Assembly: GCA_013288555.1 (NCBI GenBank)
Contig: JABDBQ010000008.1
Location: 1 to 64,000, forward strand
Direction of reading: 5' to 3'
Length of the DNA stretch: 64,000 nucleotides
Source of the DNA: Bacteroidota bacterium
GTDB taxonomy: Bacteria; Bacteroidota; Bacteroidia; CAILMK01
This document shows, in pieces, positions 34,352 to 41,980 of the stretch (within the stretch, counting starts at the first letter, position 1; each line of letters begins with the position of its first letter). The translations under genes and the position numbers were made by a program. A model generated the notes under the pieces. It was not told the origin of the DNA and searched no databases. It worked only from the letters and a program-made list of their open reading frames with translations.

Positions 34352-35143
34352 TTACAAACTCGCAGTCCTCCCTCCATCTACCGGCAGATTTATACCATTG
34401 ATATAAGAAGCAGCCGGACTGGCTAGAAATGCTATGGCATAGGCTATTTCTTCAGGTTCTGCAAAACGGCCCGCGGGGACTTCTTTTTTCATATTTGCTT
34501 CTACCTCTTCAATTGAAAGATGTTTCTTATCAGCGTTATTATTTATGATTCCTTCGAGCCGGGCAGTGCTTGTAGAGCCGGGCAGCACATTGTTTACAGT
34601 AATTCCAAATTTTGCCAGTTCCAGCGATAGTGTTTTGGACCAGTTGGCCACAGCGCCACGAACTGTATTGCTTACACCTAGATTTGGTATGGGTTGTTTT
34701 ACAGAAGTACTAATCACATTAATAATTCGTCCGTAACCCACCGCTTTCATTTTGGGCAATACCGCCTGAACCATAATCTGGTTGCATATCAGGTGCCTGT
34801 TGAATGCAATCCTGAATTCATCTTCGTGCGCTTCATTGGCAGGTCCTGGATTAGGGCCACCCGTATTATTAACGAGGATGTGTACCACATGAATTTTTTC
34901 GAGGAAATGATTGATCTTTTGTTTCAGGTCTTCGGGATGGTCAAAGTCTGCTGATAGTGCGTAATGAACCTGTCCTTCATCGGTTGGCAATTGCTCTTTC
35001 ACCAGTTCTAGTGCAGAAAGATTCCTGGCGACCAGGATGATATTAGCACCAAGGGAAGCCAGTTCCATGGCGGCCGCTTTGCCAATTCCCTGTGAACTGC
35101 CACAGACAATGGCGGTTTTACCTGATAGATTTAAGTTTATCAT
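34352..35143 (-). CDS. Atypical SDR oxidoreductase lacking the Tyr-Lys pair
   Basis: 263 residues, Rossmann fold. AIVCGSSQGIGKAAAMELAS is the nucleotide-binding Gly motif and ILVNNTGGPNPGPA stands for NNAG. The catalytic Ser is present (VISTSVKQ), but where classical enzymes have Y-x-x-x-K this protein has S-N-T-V-R (NLGVSNTVRGAVANW). PGSTSTAR and the end GINLPVDGGRTASL complete the fold. The S/N-x-x-R variant belongs to a known SDR group that is sometimes placed in kynurenine degradation clusters, next to muconic semialdehyde dehydrogenases like the one at 32325-33764. Mechanism must differ from the textbook one. Confidence 0.82.
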   Translation of the reverse strand: MINLNLSGKTAIVCGSSQGIGKAAAMELASLGANIILVARNLSALELVKEQLPTDEGQVHYALSADFDHPEDLKQKINHFLEKIHVVHILVNNTGGPNPGPANEAHEDEFRIAFNRHLICNQIMVQAVLPKMKAVGYGRIINVISTSVKQPIPNLGVSNTVRGAVANWSKTLSLELAKFGITVNNVLPGSTSTARLEGIINNNADKKHLSIEEVEANMKKEVPAGRFAEPEEIAYAIAFLASPAASYINGINLPVDGGRTASL

Positions 35144-35171
35144 GTATTGTGATTTAGGTAATAATGCGCTG

Positions 35172-35179
35172 CAAATTTA
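35172..35179 (-). promoter_or_regulatory. -7 box for the SDR gene
   Basis: Minus strand TAAATTTG, 28 bp before the ATG at 35143. Confidence 0.4.
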
Positions 35180-35271
35180 AGGTTTTATACATAGCATAAC
35201 GTTAGACGTTTTTTGCATAGATCATTATTTAAAGTGTATTTCTGACTAGGCAGTTTTAGATAAAAATCTGT

Positions 35272-35279
35272 TAATTTTG
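35272..35279 (+). promoter_or_regulatory. -7 box for the DinB-like gene
   Basis: TAATTTTG, 29 bp before the ATG at 35309. Confidence 0.4.
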
Positions 35280-35308
35280 CTATCTGTTAACAACTAAAAA
35301 CGGATCCT

Positions 35309-35812
35309 ATGTCAATTTCAGCAACCGATTTTTTAAAGGAAAGCATTTCGGAATACAGGAAATACAAAAACTTCGGAGATAAGTCATTTGCACAGATACT
35401 GACCGATGCGGAAATGCACTGGCAACCCAATGAGGAAAGCAATAGCATCGCCATCATTATCAAACACCTGCATGGGAATATGCTCAGCCGCTGGACTGAT
35501 TTCCTAACCACGGATGGAGAAAAGCCAACCCGAACCCGGGACGAAGAATTTATTGGTCGCAAGGAAACCAAAGCAGAGCTTCTGGACCTATGGGAGCAAG
35601 GCTGGCAATGCACATTCAATGCACTGGAGTCACTTACTGAAAAGGATTTTGATAAGATCATAACCATCCGCAACGAACCGCATACTATTGTGCAGGCAAT
35701 ATTGCGCCAGTTATCTCATTATTCCCAGCATGTAGGCCAGATCATTTATATCACCAAGATGATCCGGAATGAGGAATGGAAGACGCTCACCATTCCGAGG
35801 AAAAGAGTCTGA
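35309..35812 (+). CDS. DinB-like protein (DUF1572)
   Basis: 167 residues, four-helix bundle. AIIIKHLHGNMLSRWTDFL and LRQLSHYSQHVGQIIYI supply the three His expected for the DinB/YfiT metal site. DUF1572 proteins resemble bacillithiol- or mycothiol-linked thiol transferases; actual activity is unknown. Convergent with recA, from which it is separated by repeat copies. Confidence 0.8.
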   Translation: MSISATDFLKESISEYRKYKNFGDKSFAQILTDAEMHWQPNEESNSIAIIIKHLHGNMLSRWTDFLTTDGEKPTRTRDEEFIGRKETKAELLDLWEQGWQCTFNALESLTEKDFDKIITIRNEPHTIVQAILRQLSHYSQHVGQIIYITKMIRNEEWKTLTIPRKRV

Positions 35813-35830
35813 TTCAGGTTTTTTCGGTCC

Positions 35831-35895
35831 CTGAGCTTGTCGAAGGGCCGCTGATCCAATATTGATACGTAAACTACCAGGCTTCGACAAGCTCA
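35831..35895. repeat. Dispersed CTTCGACAAGCTCAG repeat, inverted pair
   Basis: CTGAGCTTGTCGAAG (35831-35845) faces CTTCGACAAGCTCA (35882-35895). It lies between dinB-like and recA, which converge, so it could act as a terminator for both. Confidence 0.5.
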
Positions 35896-35987
35896 TTTAT
35901 CCCGACTTATTCGAGAGTCAACGCACTCCGCTCTATCGTTCTCCGTTCTTACCTTTCGCTCTATCGCCCTCGCTCTCCGCACTTCAT

Positions 35988-37028
35988 TTATTCCGCGGCC
36001 ATCGCAACTTTAGGCTTGTCGACTCCATAAGCCTTCTCAAGTACTTTCTTTTCGATTTCGTCAGCCAGTTCAGGATTGTCTTTCAAAAGCTGTTTAACGG
36101 CATCACGGCCCTGTCCTAATTTGGTATCACCATAACTGAACCATGATCCGGCTTTTTTGATGATCTCATAGTCTGATGCGATATCAATGATCTCGCCTAC
36201 TTTAGAGATTCCTTCACCATAGATGATATCAAATTCAGCTACCCTGAAAGGTGGTGCCACTTTGTTCTTGGCTATTTTAACACGGGTACGGTTCCCTACA
36301 ATATCAACACCTTCTTTGATCGTATTTATTTTACGGATATCCAAACGGACAGAGGCATAAAACTTCAATGCATTACCACCCGTCGTGGTTTCAGGATTTC
36401 CGAACATGACGCCGATCTTTTCACGGAGCTGGTTGATAAATATACAGATGGTCTGCGTTTTACTAATAGAAGCTGTGAGTTTTCTCAATGCCTGGGACAT
36501 CAATCGGGCCTGTAATCCCATTTTGCTGTCACCCATATCACCTTCAAGCTCTGCTTTAGGTACAAGGGCCGCAACAGAGTCAATCACGATGACATCAATC
36601 GCTCCGGAGCGAATCAGGTGGTCGGCAATTTCAAGAGCCTGTTCGCCATCGTCTGGCTGAGATATTAAAAGATTGTCAACATTGATTCCTAATTTTTCGG
36701 CATATCCTTTATCAAATGCATGTTCCGCATCAATAATGGCTGCCATACCGCCCAGTTTCTGAGCCTCGGCAATAACATGGATGGCCAGGGTGGTTTTTCC
36801 TGAAGATTCAGGTCCGTATATTTCAATCACCCTGCCTTTGGGAAGACCTCTAGCGCCAAGGGCTATGTCTAAGCCAAGAGATCCGGTTGATATGGTTTCA
36901 ATTCCTTCAAGCTGCCTGTCATTCAGCGACATAACTACTCCTTTGCCATAAGTTTTTTCTAACTTATCTATCGTGAGCTGCAGCGATTTGCGTTTCTCAG
37001 CGTTGTCGTCTTTTACTTCTTTTGCCAT
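35988..37028 (-). CDS. recA: Recombinase RecA
   Basis: 346 residues, standard length. Walker A is [28 protein letters not shown], the [19 protein letters not shown] loop and [20 protein letters not shown] are the RecA fingerprint. It forms filaments on ssDNA for recombination and (where LexA exists) SOS induction. No obvious LexA-type palindrome was seen in the 400 bp upstream. Confidence 0.98.
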   Translation of the reverse strand: MAKEVKDDNAEKRKSLQLTIDKLEKTYGKGVVMSLNDRQLEGIETISTGSLGLDIALGARGLPKGRVIEIYGPESSGKTTLAIHVIAEAQKLGGMAAIIDAEHAFDKGYAEKLGINVDNLLISQPDDGEQALEIADHLIRSGAIDVIVIDSVAALVPKAELEGDMGDSKMGLQARLMSQALRKLTASISKTQTICIFINQLREKIGVMFGNPETTTGGNALKFYASVRLDIRKINTIKEGVDIVGNRTRVKIAKNKVAPPFRVAEFDIIYGEGISKVGEIIDIASDYEIIKKAGSWFSYGDTKLGQGRDAVKQLLKDNPELADEIEKKVLEKAYGVDKPKVAMAAE

Positions 37029-37436
37029 TTTGAGGTGTTTTTTATTAAGCCGTAAAGGTACTGCATTTCATAGATACGTGATACCGTTTTGGTCAAAAAA
37101 ATGACAAAAAAATTGTAATTGTGACAAAAATATTGGTTTTTAGCAGGTTAGAACAGTATTAAATATCAGCGCTAATTTACGATTGCTGGTATTTAAAGAA
37201 TTATTTTTTCCAAGCTGTCCTTTAGCCGCCAGGCAATCTTTAGCGGACCGGGAAAGAGTTTAAAAAGAATCGCGGATATTTTATTCGCCAGCGAATTAGC
37301 CCGGGGTAACATGATTGTAGAAAGATGGTTAAGCCCTGCGGTCCTTTGCCTTAACCTAAGTGCGTTGATTATTAAAAACAATGACATATTTATTTGTAAA
37401 TTCGTCAAAGCATTCCTAAAACCTAAAATTACATTT
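37029..37436. other. Non-coding stretch upstream of recA
   Basis: About 400 bp. A minus-strand open frame (37193-37489) crosses it but overlaps the start of the 37437 gene and has unlikely composition. The interval must hold the recA promoter (a TACCTTTA word lies on the minus strand about 20 bp before the recA start) and that of the next gene. Nothing else stands out. Confidence 0.5.
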
Positions 37437-37820
37437 ATGAAGAACAAAACATTTATTTTCAGTATTTTATCGCTAGCTGTAGTTTCCACGTTGTTTTATG
37501 CTTTTATTTCAAACCGCAAACCAACAGCTCCACCTGCTACTTCGCAATACATGATTGTTACGGTGCTGGAAACTTCCAGTGCCTTTGACGGCAAGATGAT
37601 TGTAACTGCAACCGACGGAACATCAAATACAACAGATCTTAAGAACTATTACGGCGGCTTCGCGGCGCCTAAAAATACGGCTTCTAATGACAAAATTATC
37701 CTGGACGAATTAAACCTGCTTCATAACCAGGGATGGGATATTGATAAAACAATAGGAAGTGCCTTAAGCAGTTCAACCGGGCTTTCGATCACCCGATACA
37801 TTCTTAAAAAGAATATATAA
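37437..37820 (+). CDS. Small secreted or membrane-anchored protein, unknown
   Basis: 127 residues from the ATG at 37437; the longer open frame from 37311 adds 42 residues upstream that do not fit. The N-terminus MKNKTFIFSILSLAVVSTLF is a signal peptide or anchor. The mature part has a Pro-rich spacer (PTAPPATS) and then a beta-alpha domain (QYMIVTVLETSSAFDGKMIV; LDELNLLHNQGWDI) that resembles DUF4177-like modules. Function unknown. Confidence 0.6.
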   Translation: MKNKTFIFSILSLAVVSTLFYAFISNRKPTAPPATSQYMIVTVLETSSAFDGKMIVTATDGTSNTTDLKNYYGGFAAPKNTASNDKIILDELNLLHNQGWDIDKTIGSALSSSTGLSITRYILKKNI

Positions 37821-37950
37821 TGTTGAACTGAATTAGAGATTGCCAGCCAGATATTACCAGTATTTCAGTTTTGACAACTTTCCAAAAGTTGTCAAAACAC
37901 TGCCCCGAAATATTTTTTTCAAAAACAATCCACATTTTAAAATATGTCAT

Positions 37951-37958
37951 TATCTTTG
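37951..37958 (+). promoter_or_regulatory. -7 box for the tetR gene
   Basis: TATCTTTG, one base before the operator at 37960-37979 and 20 bp before the ATG at 37979. Confidence 0.55.
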
Positions 37959-37959
37959 C

Positions 37960-37979
37960 CATACCAAACGGTCGGTTTA
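37960..37979 (+). promoter_or_regulatory. TetR operator 1 (autoregulatory)
   Basis: CATACCAAACGGTCGGTTTA. It matches the sites at 38623 and 39847 and sits between the -7 box and the tetR start codon, where bound repressor would block initiation. Confidence 0.75.
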
Positions 37980-38569
37980 TGAAAGATTCAAGAGAACATA
38001 TCCTCCAGACAGCCTTTGAACTCTTTATGCAAAAGAGCTTTAAGGAAGTGACCATGAGGGAGATTGTCACAAAGACCGGTCTCAGCAAGGGTGCGTTCTA
38101 CCATTATTTCGAAAGCAAGGAGCAGCTTTTTATGGAGATCATAGATCATTTCTTTGCCGGACTGATGAGTGTACCCTTTGATTCATTCTCGCATGAATCC
38201 CTGAAGGCGTTTTGCGCGGATTATCTGAAAGACATTTCGAAAAAGGCTGACACATCCTTTGTCGAAAATAAAGACCTGAATGCCAATTTTTACTTTTTGA
38301 TTTTCGATGCAGTGCGCATGATACCGGATTTCAAAAGAAAAATGGATGTAATGGCAGAAAAGGAAGTAAGATCCTGGGTTAAAATTATCAGGATAGCAAG
38401 AAAGAAAGGAGAAATAAAACCTTTAATGACGGACGAACAGATTGCAAAGTTTTATATGTACTCCAATGACGGTATCGGCATCCGTATGATACTCAACAAC
38501 AGGATGGGTGAAATGAAACCTGAGATAAAAGCGCTCTGGGATGGCTTTTACAAGCAACTAAAAGGATAG
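37979..38569 (+). CDS. TetR/AcrR-family repressor
   Basis: 196 residues from the ATG at 37979; upstream in-frame residues from 37871 would include the promoter and operator and are rejected. The DNA-binding helix-turn-helix is REHILQTAFELFMQKSFKEV, TMREIVTKTGLSKGAFYHYF and ESKEQLFMEII. The remaining helices form the ligand pocket and dimer interface (no family-specific ligand motif recognised). Three matching palindromes sit before this gene, the amidohydrolase and the MFS exporter, defining a local regulon probably induced by the compound that those proteins process or export. Confidence 0.9.
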   Translation: MKDSREHILQTAFELFMQKSFKEVTMREIVTKTGLSKGAFYHYFESKEQLFMEIIDHFFAGLMSVPFDSFSHESLKAFCADYLKDISKKADTSFVENKDLNANFYFLIFDAVRMIPDFKRKMDVMAEKEVRSWVKIIRIARKKGEIKPLMTDEQIAKFYMYSNDGIGIRMILNNRMGEMKPEIKALWDGFYKQLKG

Positions 38570-38622
38570 TTAACCATGGAAAATGAAAGAAATTAAAATA
38601 GATATATTATTTCAGCTCAGTC

Positions 38623-38642
38623 CATACCGAGCGTTCGGTATG
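38623..38642 (+). promoter_or_regulatory. TetR operator 2 (amidohydrolase gene)
   Basis: CATACCGAGCGTTCGGTATG, with 8-bp perfect arms around GCGT, 36 bp before the ATG at 38679. It is the most symmetric of the three sites. Confidence 0.8.
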
Positions 38643-38678
38643 TGAAATAAATTTATAAGACCCTTAAAAAGAAACATC

Positions 38679-39791
38679 ATGACAACACAAAATAAAATCT
38701 CAAAAGTCATTGCCCTCGAAGAAGCATTTTTGTACCCAAAACTTTTTGAATTATATCCAATGGAACTGCGGGAAAAGTACAGTGCCGTTAAGGAGAAACT
38801 TTCAGATGTCGGTCCGGCCCGAATAAAACGCATGGATGAAGCGGGAATAGATATACAGGTACTGTCACATGTGCAGCCCGGGATTGAAATGCTGGATGAC
38901 ACCATTTTGGCTATAAAACTTTCAAAAGAAATCAATAACTGGCTGGGCGGTATCGTGCAAAAATATCCCACCCGCTTTGCTGGTTTTGCAACGCTTCCGA
39001 TGCAATCCCCCGAAGATGCCGCGGATGAACTGGAACGAACCGTAAAAGAGTTTGGATTTAAAGGTGCGCTCATAAACGGGCATACACATGGCCGCTATTT
39101 AGACCATGAATCTTTTTCGGTTTTGTTATCCAAAGCCGAAGAACTTGACGTGCCCATTTATATCCATCCTACCGATCCACCAAAGGAAATATCTGACTAT
39201 TACTACGAAGGATCTTCTACATTGATCACCGGCTGGGGCTGGGGTGTGGAGACAGGTACACATTTGTTGCGGATGATTAAAGCAGGCGTATTTGACAGGC
39301 ATCCCAAATTGAAAATCATTATTGGGCACATGGGAGAATTGATCCCGTTTTGTTATTCAAGGTTAAGTCTTGCCCTATCTATGGGGGAGTGGTTGTTGGC
39401 GGCTCAGGAAGCCAAAAAACCGGGTTCTTCGCCTGAGAATCATATGGAAAAGAGTTTTAATTATTACATGAAACAAAATCTGTATATCACCACCAGCGGT
39501 GTTTTTGATCAACCTGTTTTTGAATGTGCCCTTGCTTTCCTGGGCATAGATAACATGATGTTCTCTGTGGATGATCCTTTCAGGGATAATTTTGAAGCGG
39601 TGGATTTTCTGAATGCAACAAAACTATCAAAAGAAGACAAGGAAAAACTGGCGCATGGCAATGCTGAAAAAATTCTTAAACTTTCAAATGTCGGCAATTT
39701 TAATGCTGCTTCAAAAAACTCATTTTCTGCCTTCAAAGCGCGAACCAAATCAAAGATGGGACGCATGTTATTGTCCTTTCTCGTGAAATAA
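38679..39791 (+). CDS. Amidohydrolase-superfamily decarboxylase (2,3-DHB/gamma-resorcylate type)
   Basis: 370 residues, TIM barrel. The first strand is VIALEEAFL, the E-x-A variant I associate with fungal 2,3-dihydroxybenzoate decarboxylases (bacterial gamma-resorcylate enzymes have E-x-H). Further metal or catalytic motifs are VPIYIHPTDPP (His), LKIIIGHMGE (His) and MFSVDDPF (Asp). These enzymes remove a carboxyl group from aromatic acids without redox change, using a divalent metal. A basic C-terminal tail of about 30 residues (AFKARTKSKMGRMLLSFLVK) is extra. TetR control and a neighbouring exporter suggest detoxification of an aromatic acid; substrate unproven. Confidence 0.82.
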   Translation: MTTQNKISKVIALEEAFLYPKLFELYPMELREKYSAVKEKLSDVGPARIKRMDEAGIDIQVLSHVQPGIEMLDDTILAIKLSKEINNWLGGIVQKYPTRFAGFATLPMQSPEDAADELERTVKEFGFKGALINGHTHGRYLDHESFSVLLSKAEELDVPIYIHPTDPPKEISDYYYEGSSTLITGWGWGVETGTHLLRMIKAGVFDRHPKLKIIIGHMGELIPFCYSRLSLALSMGEWLLAAQEAKKPGSSPENHMEKSFNYYMKQNLYITTSGVFDQPVFECALAFLGIDNMMFSVDDPFRDNFEAVDFLNATKLSKEDKEKLAHGNAEKILKLSNVGNFNAASKNSFSAFKARTKSKMGRMLLSFLVK

Positions 39792-39846
39792 ATATTAATC
39801 AAAAAGTAATCATATATGAAAACTCACAATTCTTTGGCTTTTAATA

Positions 39847-39866
39847 CATACCGAACGGTTGGTTTA
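39847..39866 (+). promoter_or_regulatory. TetR operator 3 (MFS gene)
   Basis: CATACCGAACGGTTGGTTTA, 91 bp before the MFS start. A copy of the GTGAGAAGTAAGAAGTGA repeat (39874-39904) separates it from the gene. Confidence 0.75.
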
Positions 39867-39873
39867 CATTAAA

Positions 39874-39904
39874 GAGTGAAAGGTGAGAAGTAAGAAGTGA
39901 AAAG
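39874..39904. repeat. Dispersed GAGAAGTAAGAAGTGA repeat
   Basis: Same word family as 12888-12919 and 33774-33847, here in the leader of the MFS gene. Confidence 0.45.
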
Positions 39905-39957
39905 CAAAAAAATAAAACAGTATACAATTATTCATCAACCCTTAAAAAATCATCATC

Positions 39958-41583
39958 ATGAAAAATAACAAAGTCTTTATCCTTATAGGAATCATCCTGG
40001 CGATATTCCTAGCAACGCTCGATCAGATGATCGTCTCCACGGCCATGCCACAAATTGTCCGTGATTTAAATGGCATGGAACGTCTCAGTTGGGTCTTTAC
40101 GGCATATATGCTTACCAGCACCATTACTATGGTCATCTATGGAAAACTCTCTGATCTTTTCGGTCACAAACGCCTGTATATCATTGGTATTATTATCTTT
40201 CTCATTGGCTCTGCACTTTCTGGTCTGGCGCAGAATATGAATCAGCTTATCTTTTTCCGTGCCTTTCAAGGCATAGGCGGCGGCGCTGTTATGATCATTT
40301 CATTTGCCATGATCGCTGATGTGTTTCCACCGGCAGTGCAGGCAAAGTACCAGGGCATGATCGGTGGTGTAGCTGCATTATCAAGTATTGTTGGTCCACT
40401 ATTAGGCGGCTGGATCACAGATACGCTTTCCTGGCGCTGGACTTTTTATATCAATGTACCAGTAGGTATTGTGGCATTAATTGTTCTTATCGGCGCACTA
40501 CCTGATATCAGACACAAAATCAGTGCAAGTGCCATTGATTTTGCAGGGTCTGTTTTTTTAACTGCTATCCTTGTTCCATTTTTATTGGCACTGGTTTGGG
40601 GAGGCAATGAATATGGATGGGGATCCTGGCAAATCATTTCACTATTGATTATTTCTGTAGTATCTTTAATGGCATTTATCTATTCAGAAAGCAAAGCGAA
40701 AAATCCTATCTTATCTCTTGATCTGTTTGGCAACAGGGCTTTTGTGGTTTCAGCAACGGGGTCTTTTCTCACCACCATGGGGATGTTCGGCGTTATTCTT
40801 TTTATCCCGCTTTTCGCACAGGGAATAATAGGCATCACTGCTACACATTCGGGGTTAATATTGACTCCTATGATGATGTCTCTCATCATTTCAGCGATTA
40901 TCAGCGGCCAGATTGTTTCACGTACCGGGAAATATAAAATAATAGCTCTTTTAGGAATGCTTTCGGGTGCACTTGGGATGTATTTGTTTTCGCGAATTGA
41001 TATTCATACCACAAACAATATGCTTGTTATGAGCATGGCCATCCTTGGAACAGGGTTGGGATTAACAATCCCTATATTTCAGCTTTGTGCCATCAATGCA
41101 TTCAGTGTGAAAAGAGTAGGGGAAGTAACTGCCGGTTCGCAACTTTTTAAAAATCTTGGTGGTACAGTAGGACTTGCGCTGCTCGGCGGGTTTATGAACA
41201 GTCAGCTGTCGTCTCACATGTCAAATGTGGTTAATGAACCTTTTGTTGCCACACTTAAAAAAATACAACCTGATCATGCGTTTGAAATGAATTCCAAAAC
41301 CGTTCAAATGTTATTGAACCCAGCGGCACAATCCAAAATAAAAACCATGATTGAGTCAGCACCAAAACCTATGCAGGCTTCTATATCACAGAGCTTCAGA
41401 CATTTTTTACAAACGGTAAAAATTGCCTTTAGTTCTTCGTTAGATAACCTGTTTCTGATAAGCGCATGTATTATGGTATTGGGATTTGTGGTTGTTTTGT
41501 TTTTACCTGAAATACCATTAAGAAAAACAAATGATATTAATGTGGAAGAGACTATAAGTGAGATCACACCTTTAGCAATTTAA
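39958..41583 (+). CDS. DHA2-family MFS efflux pump (EmrB/QacA type)
   Basis: 541 residues with about 14 membrane helices. Motif A is GKLSDLFGHKRLYIIG, helix 1 has LDQMIVSTAMPQIVRDL, and motif C is GGVAALSSIVGPLLGGWI; these are standard for 14-TMS drug:H+ antiporters. A cytoplasmic loop near 420-470 interrupts the late helices. It lies in the TetR regulon (operator 3) and likely exports the regulon's inducer or product. Outer-membrane partners are not nearby. Confidence 0.9.
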   Translation: MKNNKVFILIGIILAIFLATLDQMIVSTAMPQIVRDLNGMERLSWVFTAYMLTSTITMVIYGKLSDLFGHKRLYIIGIIIFLIGSALSGLAQNMNQLIFFRAFQGIGGGAVMIISFAMIADVFPPAVQAKYQGMIGGVAALSSIVGPLLGGWITDTLSWRWTFYINVPVGIVALIVLIGALPDIRHKISASAIDFAGSVFLTAILVPFLLALVWGGNEYGWGSWQIISLLIISVVSLMAFIYSESKAKNPILSLDLFGNRAFVVSATGSFLTTMGMFGVILFIPLFAQGIIGITATHSGLILTPMMMSLIISAIISGQIVSRTGKYKIIALLGMLSGALGMYLFSRIDIHTTNNMLVMSMAILGTGLGLTIPIFQLCAINAFSVKRVGEVTAGSQLFKNLGGTVGLALLGGFMNSQLSSHMSNVVNEPFVATLKKIQPDHAFEMNSKTVQMLLNPAAQSKIKTMIESAPKPMQASISQSFRHFLQTVKIAFSSSLDNLFLISACIMVLGFVVVLFLPEIPLRKTNDINVEETISEITPLAI

Positions 41584-41588
41584 ATGTT

Positions 41589-41852
41589 ATGAAAAAAGCA
41601 GCACGCATTGCTATCATTATTGTTTTACTGGCATTGATCAGGTGCCTTGCAGAATTTTTCAGACTGGAATATCAGCTTGGGGATAAGTTGACCGTTTTAA
41701 TGTTAAAACCATTCATGCTGGGCGCTTTGATCAGCTCAATATCATGTCTTATAATGGCCATTGGCCTGTTTTATTCCAAAAACAGGCTGGTGGTGGTTAT
41801 TGCGGTTTTAACAATTACGGTTTTATTGGTTATTAAGGCAGCAGGCATGTAA
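41589..41852 (+). CDS. Small three-helix membrane protein
   Basis: 87 residues, 5 bp after the MFS stop, so almost certainly co-transcribed. Hydrophobic helices are IAIIIVLLALIRCLA, LMLKPFMLGALISSISCLIM and LVVVIAVLTITVLLVIKAAG. Family not recognised. It could be an accessory of the pump. Confidence 0.65.
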   Translation: MKKAARIAIIIVLLALIRCLAEFFRLEYQLGDKLTVLMLKPFMLGALISSISCLIMAIGLFYSKNRLVVVIAVLTITVLLVIKAAGM

Positions 41853-41911
41853 TAAGTGCTGGGTTATTCATTTATTAATTTCCCAAAGGCACCATGATTG
41901 CTTTGTTTTGT

Positions 41912-41919
41912 TATCTTTG
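41912..41919 (+). promoter_or_regulatory. -7 box for the T9SS cargo gene
   Basis: TATCTTTG, 61 bp before the ATG at 41981. Confidence 0.4.
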
Positions 41920-41980
41920 AGTTGAAGAATTGACAAAATAATCGTCTTATAAATCTGATAAAGGATTCCAGATATTAAAA

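Noticed and set aside
37193..37489. Minus-strand open frame of 98 codons upstream of recA
   Set aside because: It overlaps the start and signal peptide of the 37437 gene, has unlikely composition and no upstream promoter box.
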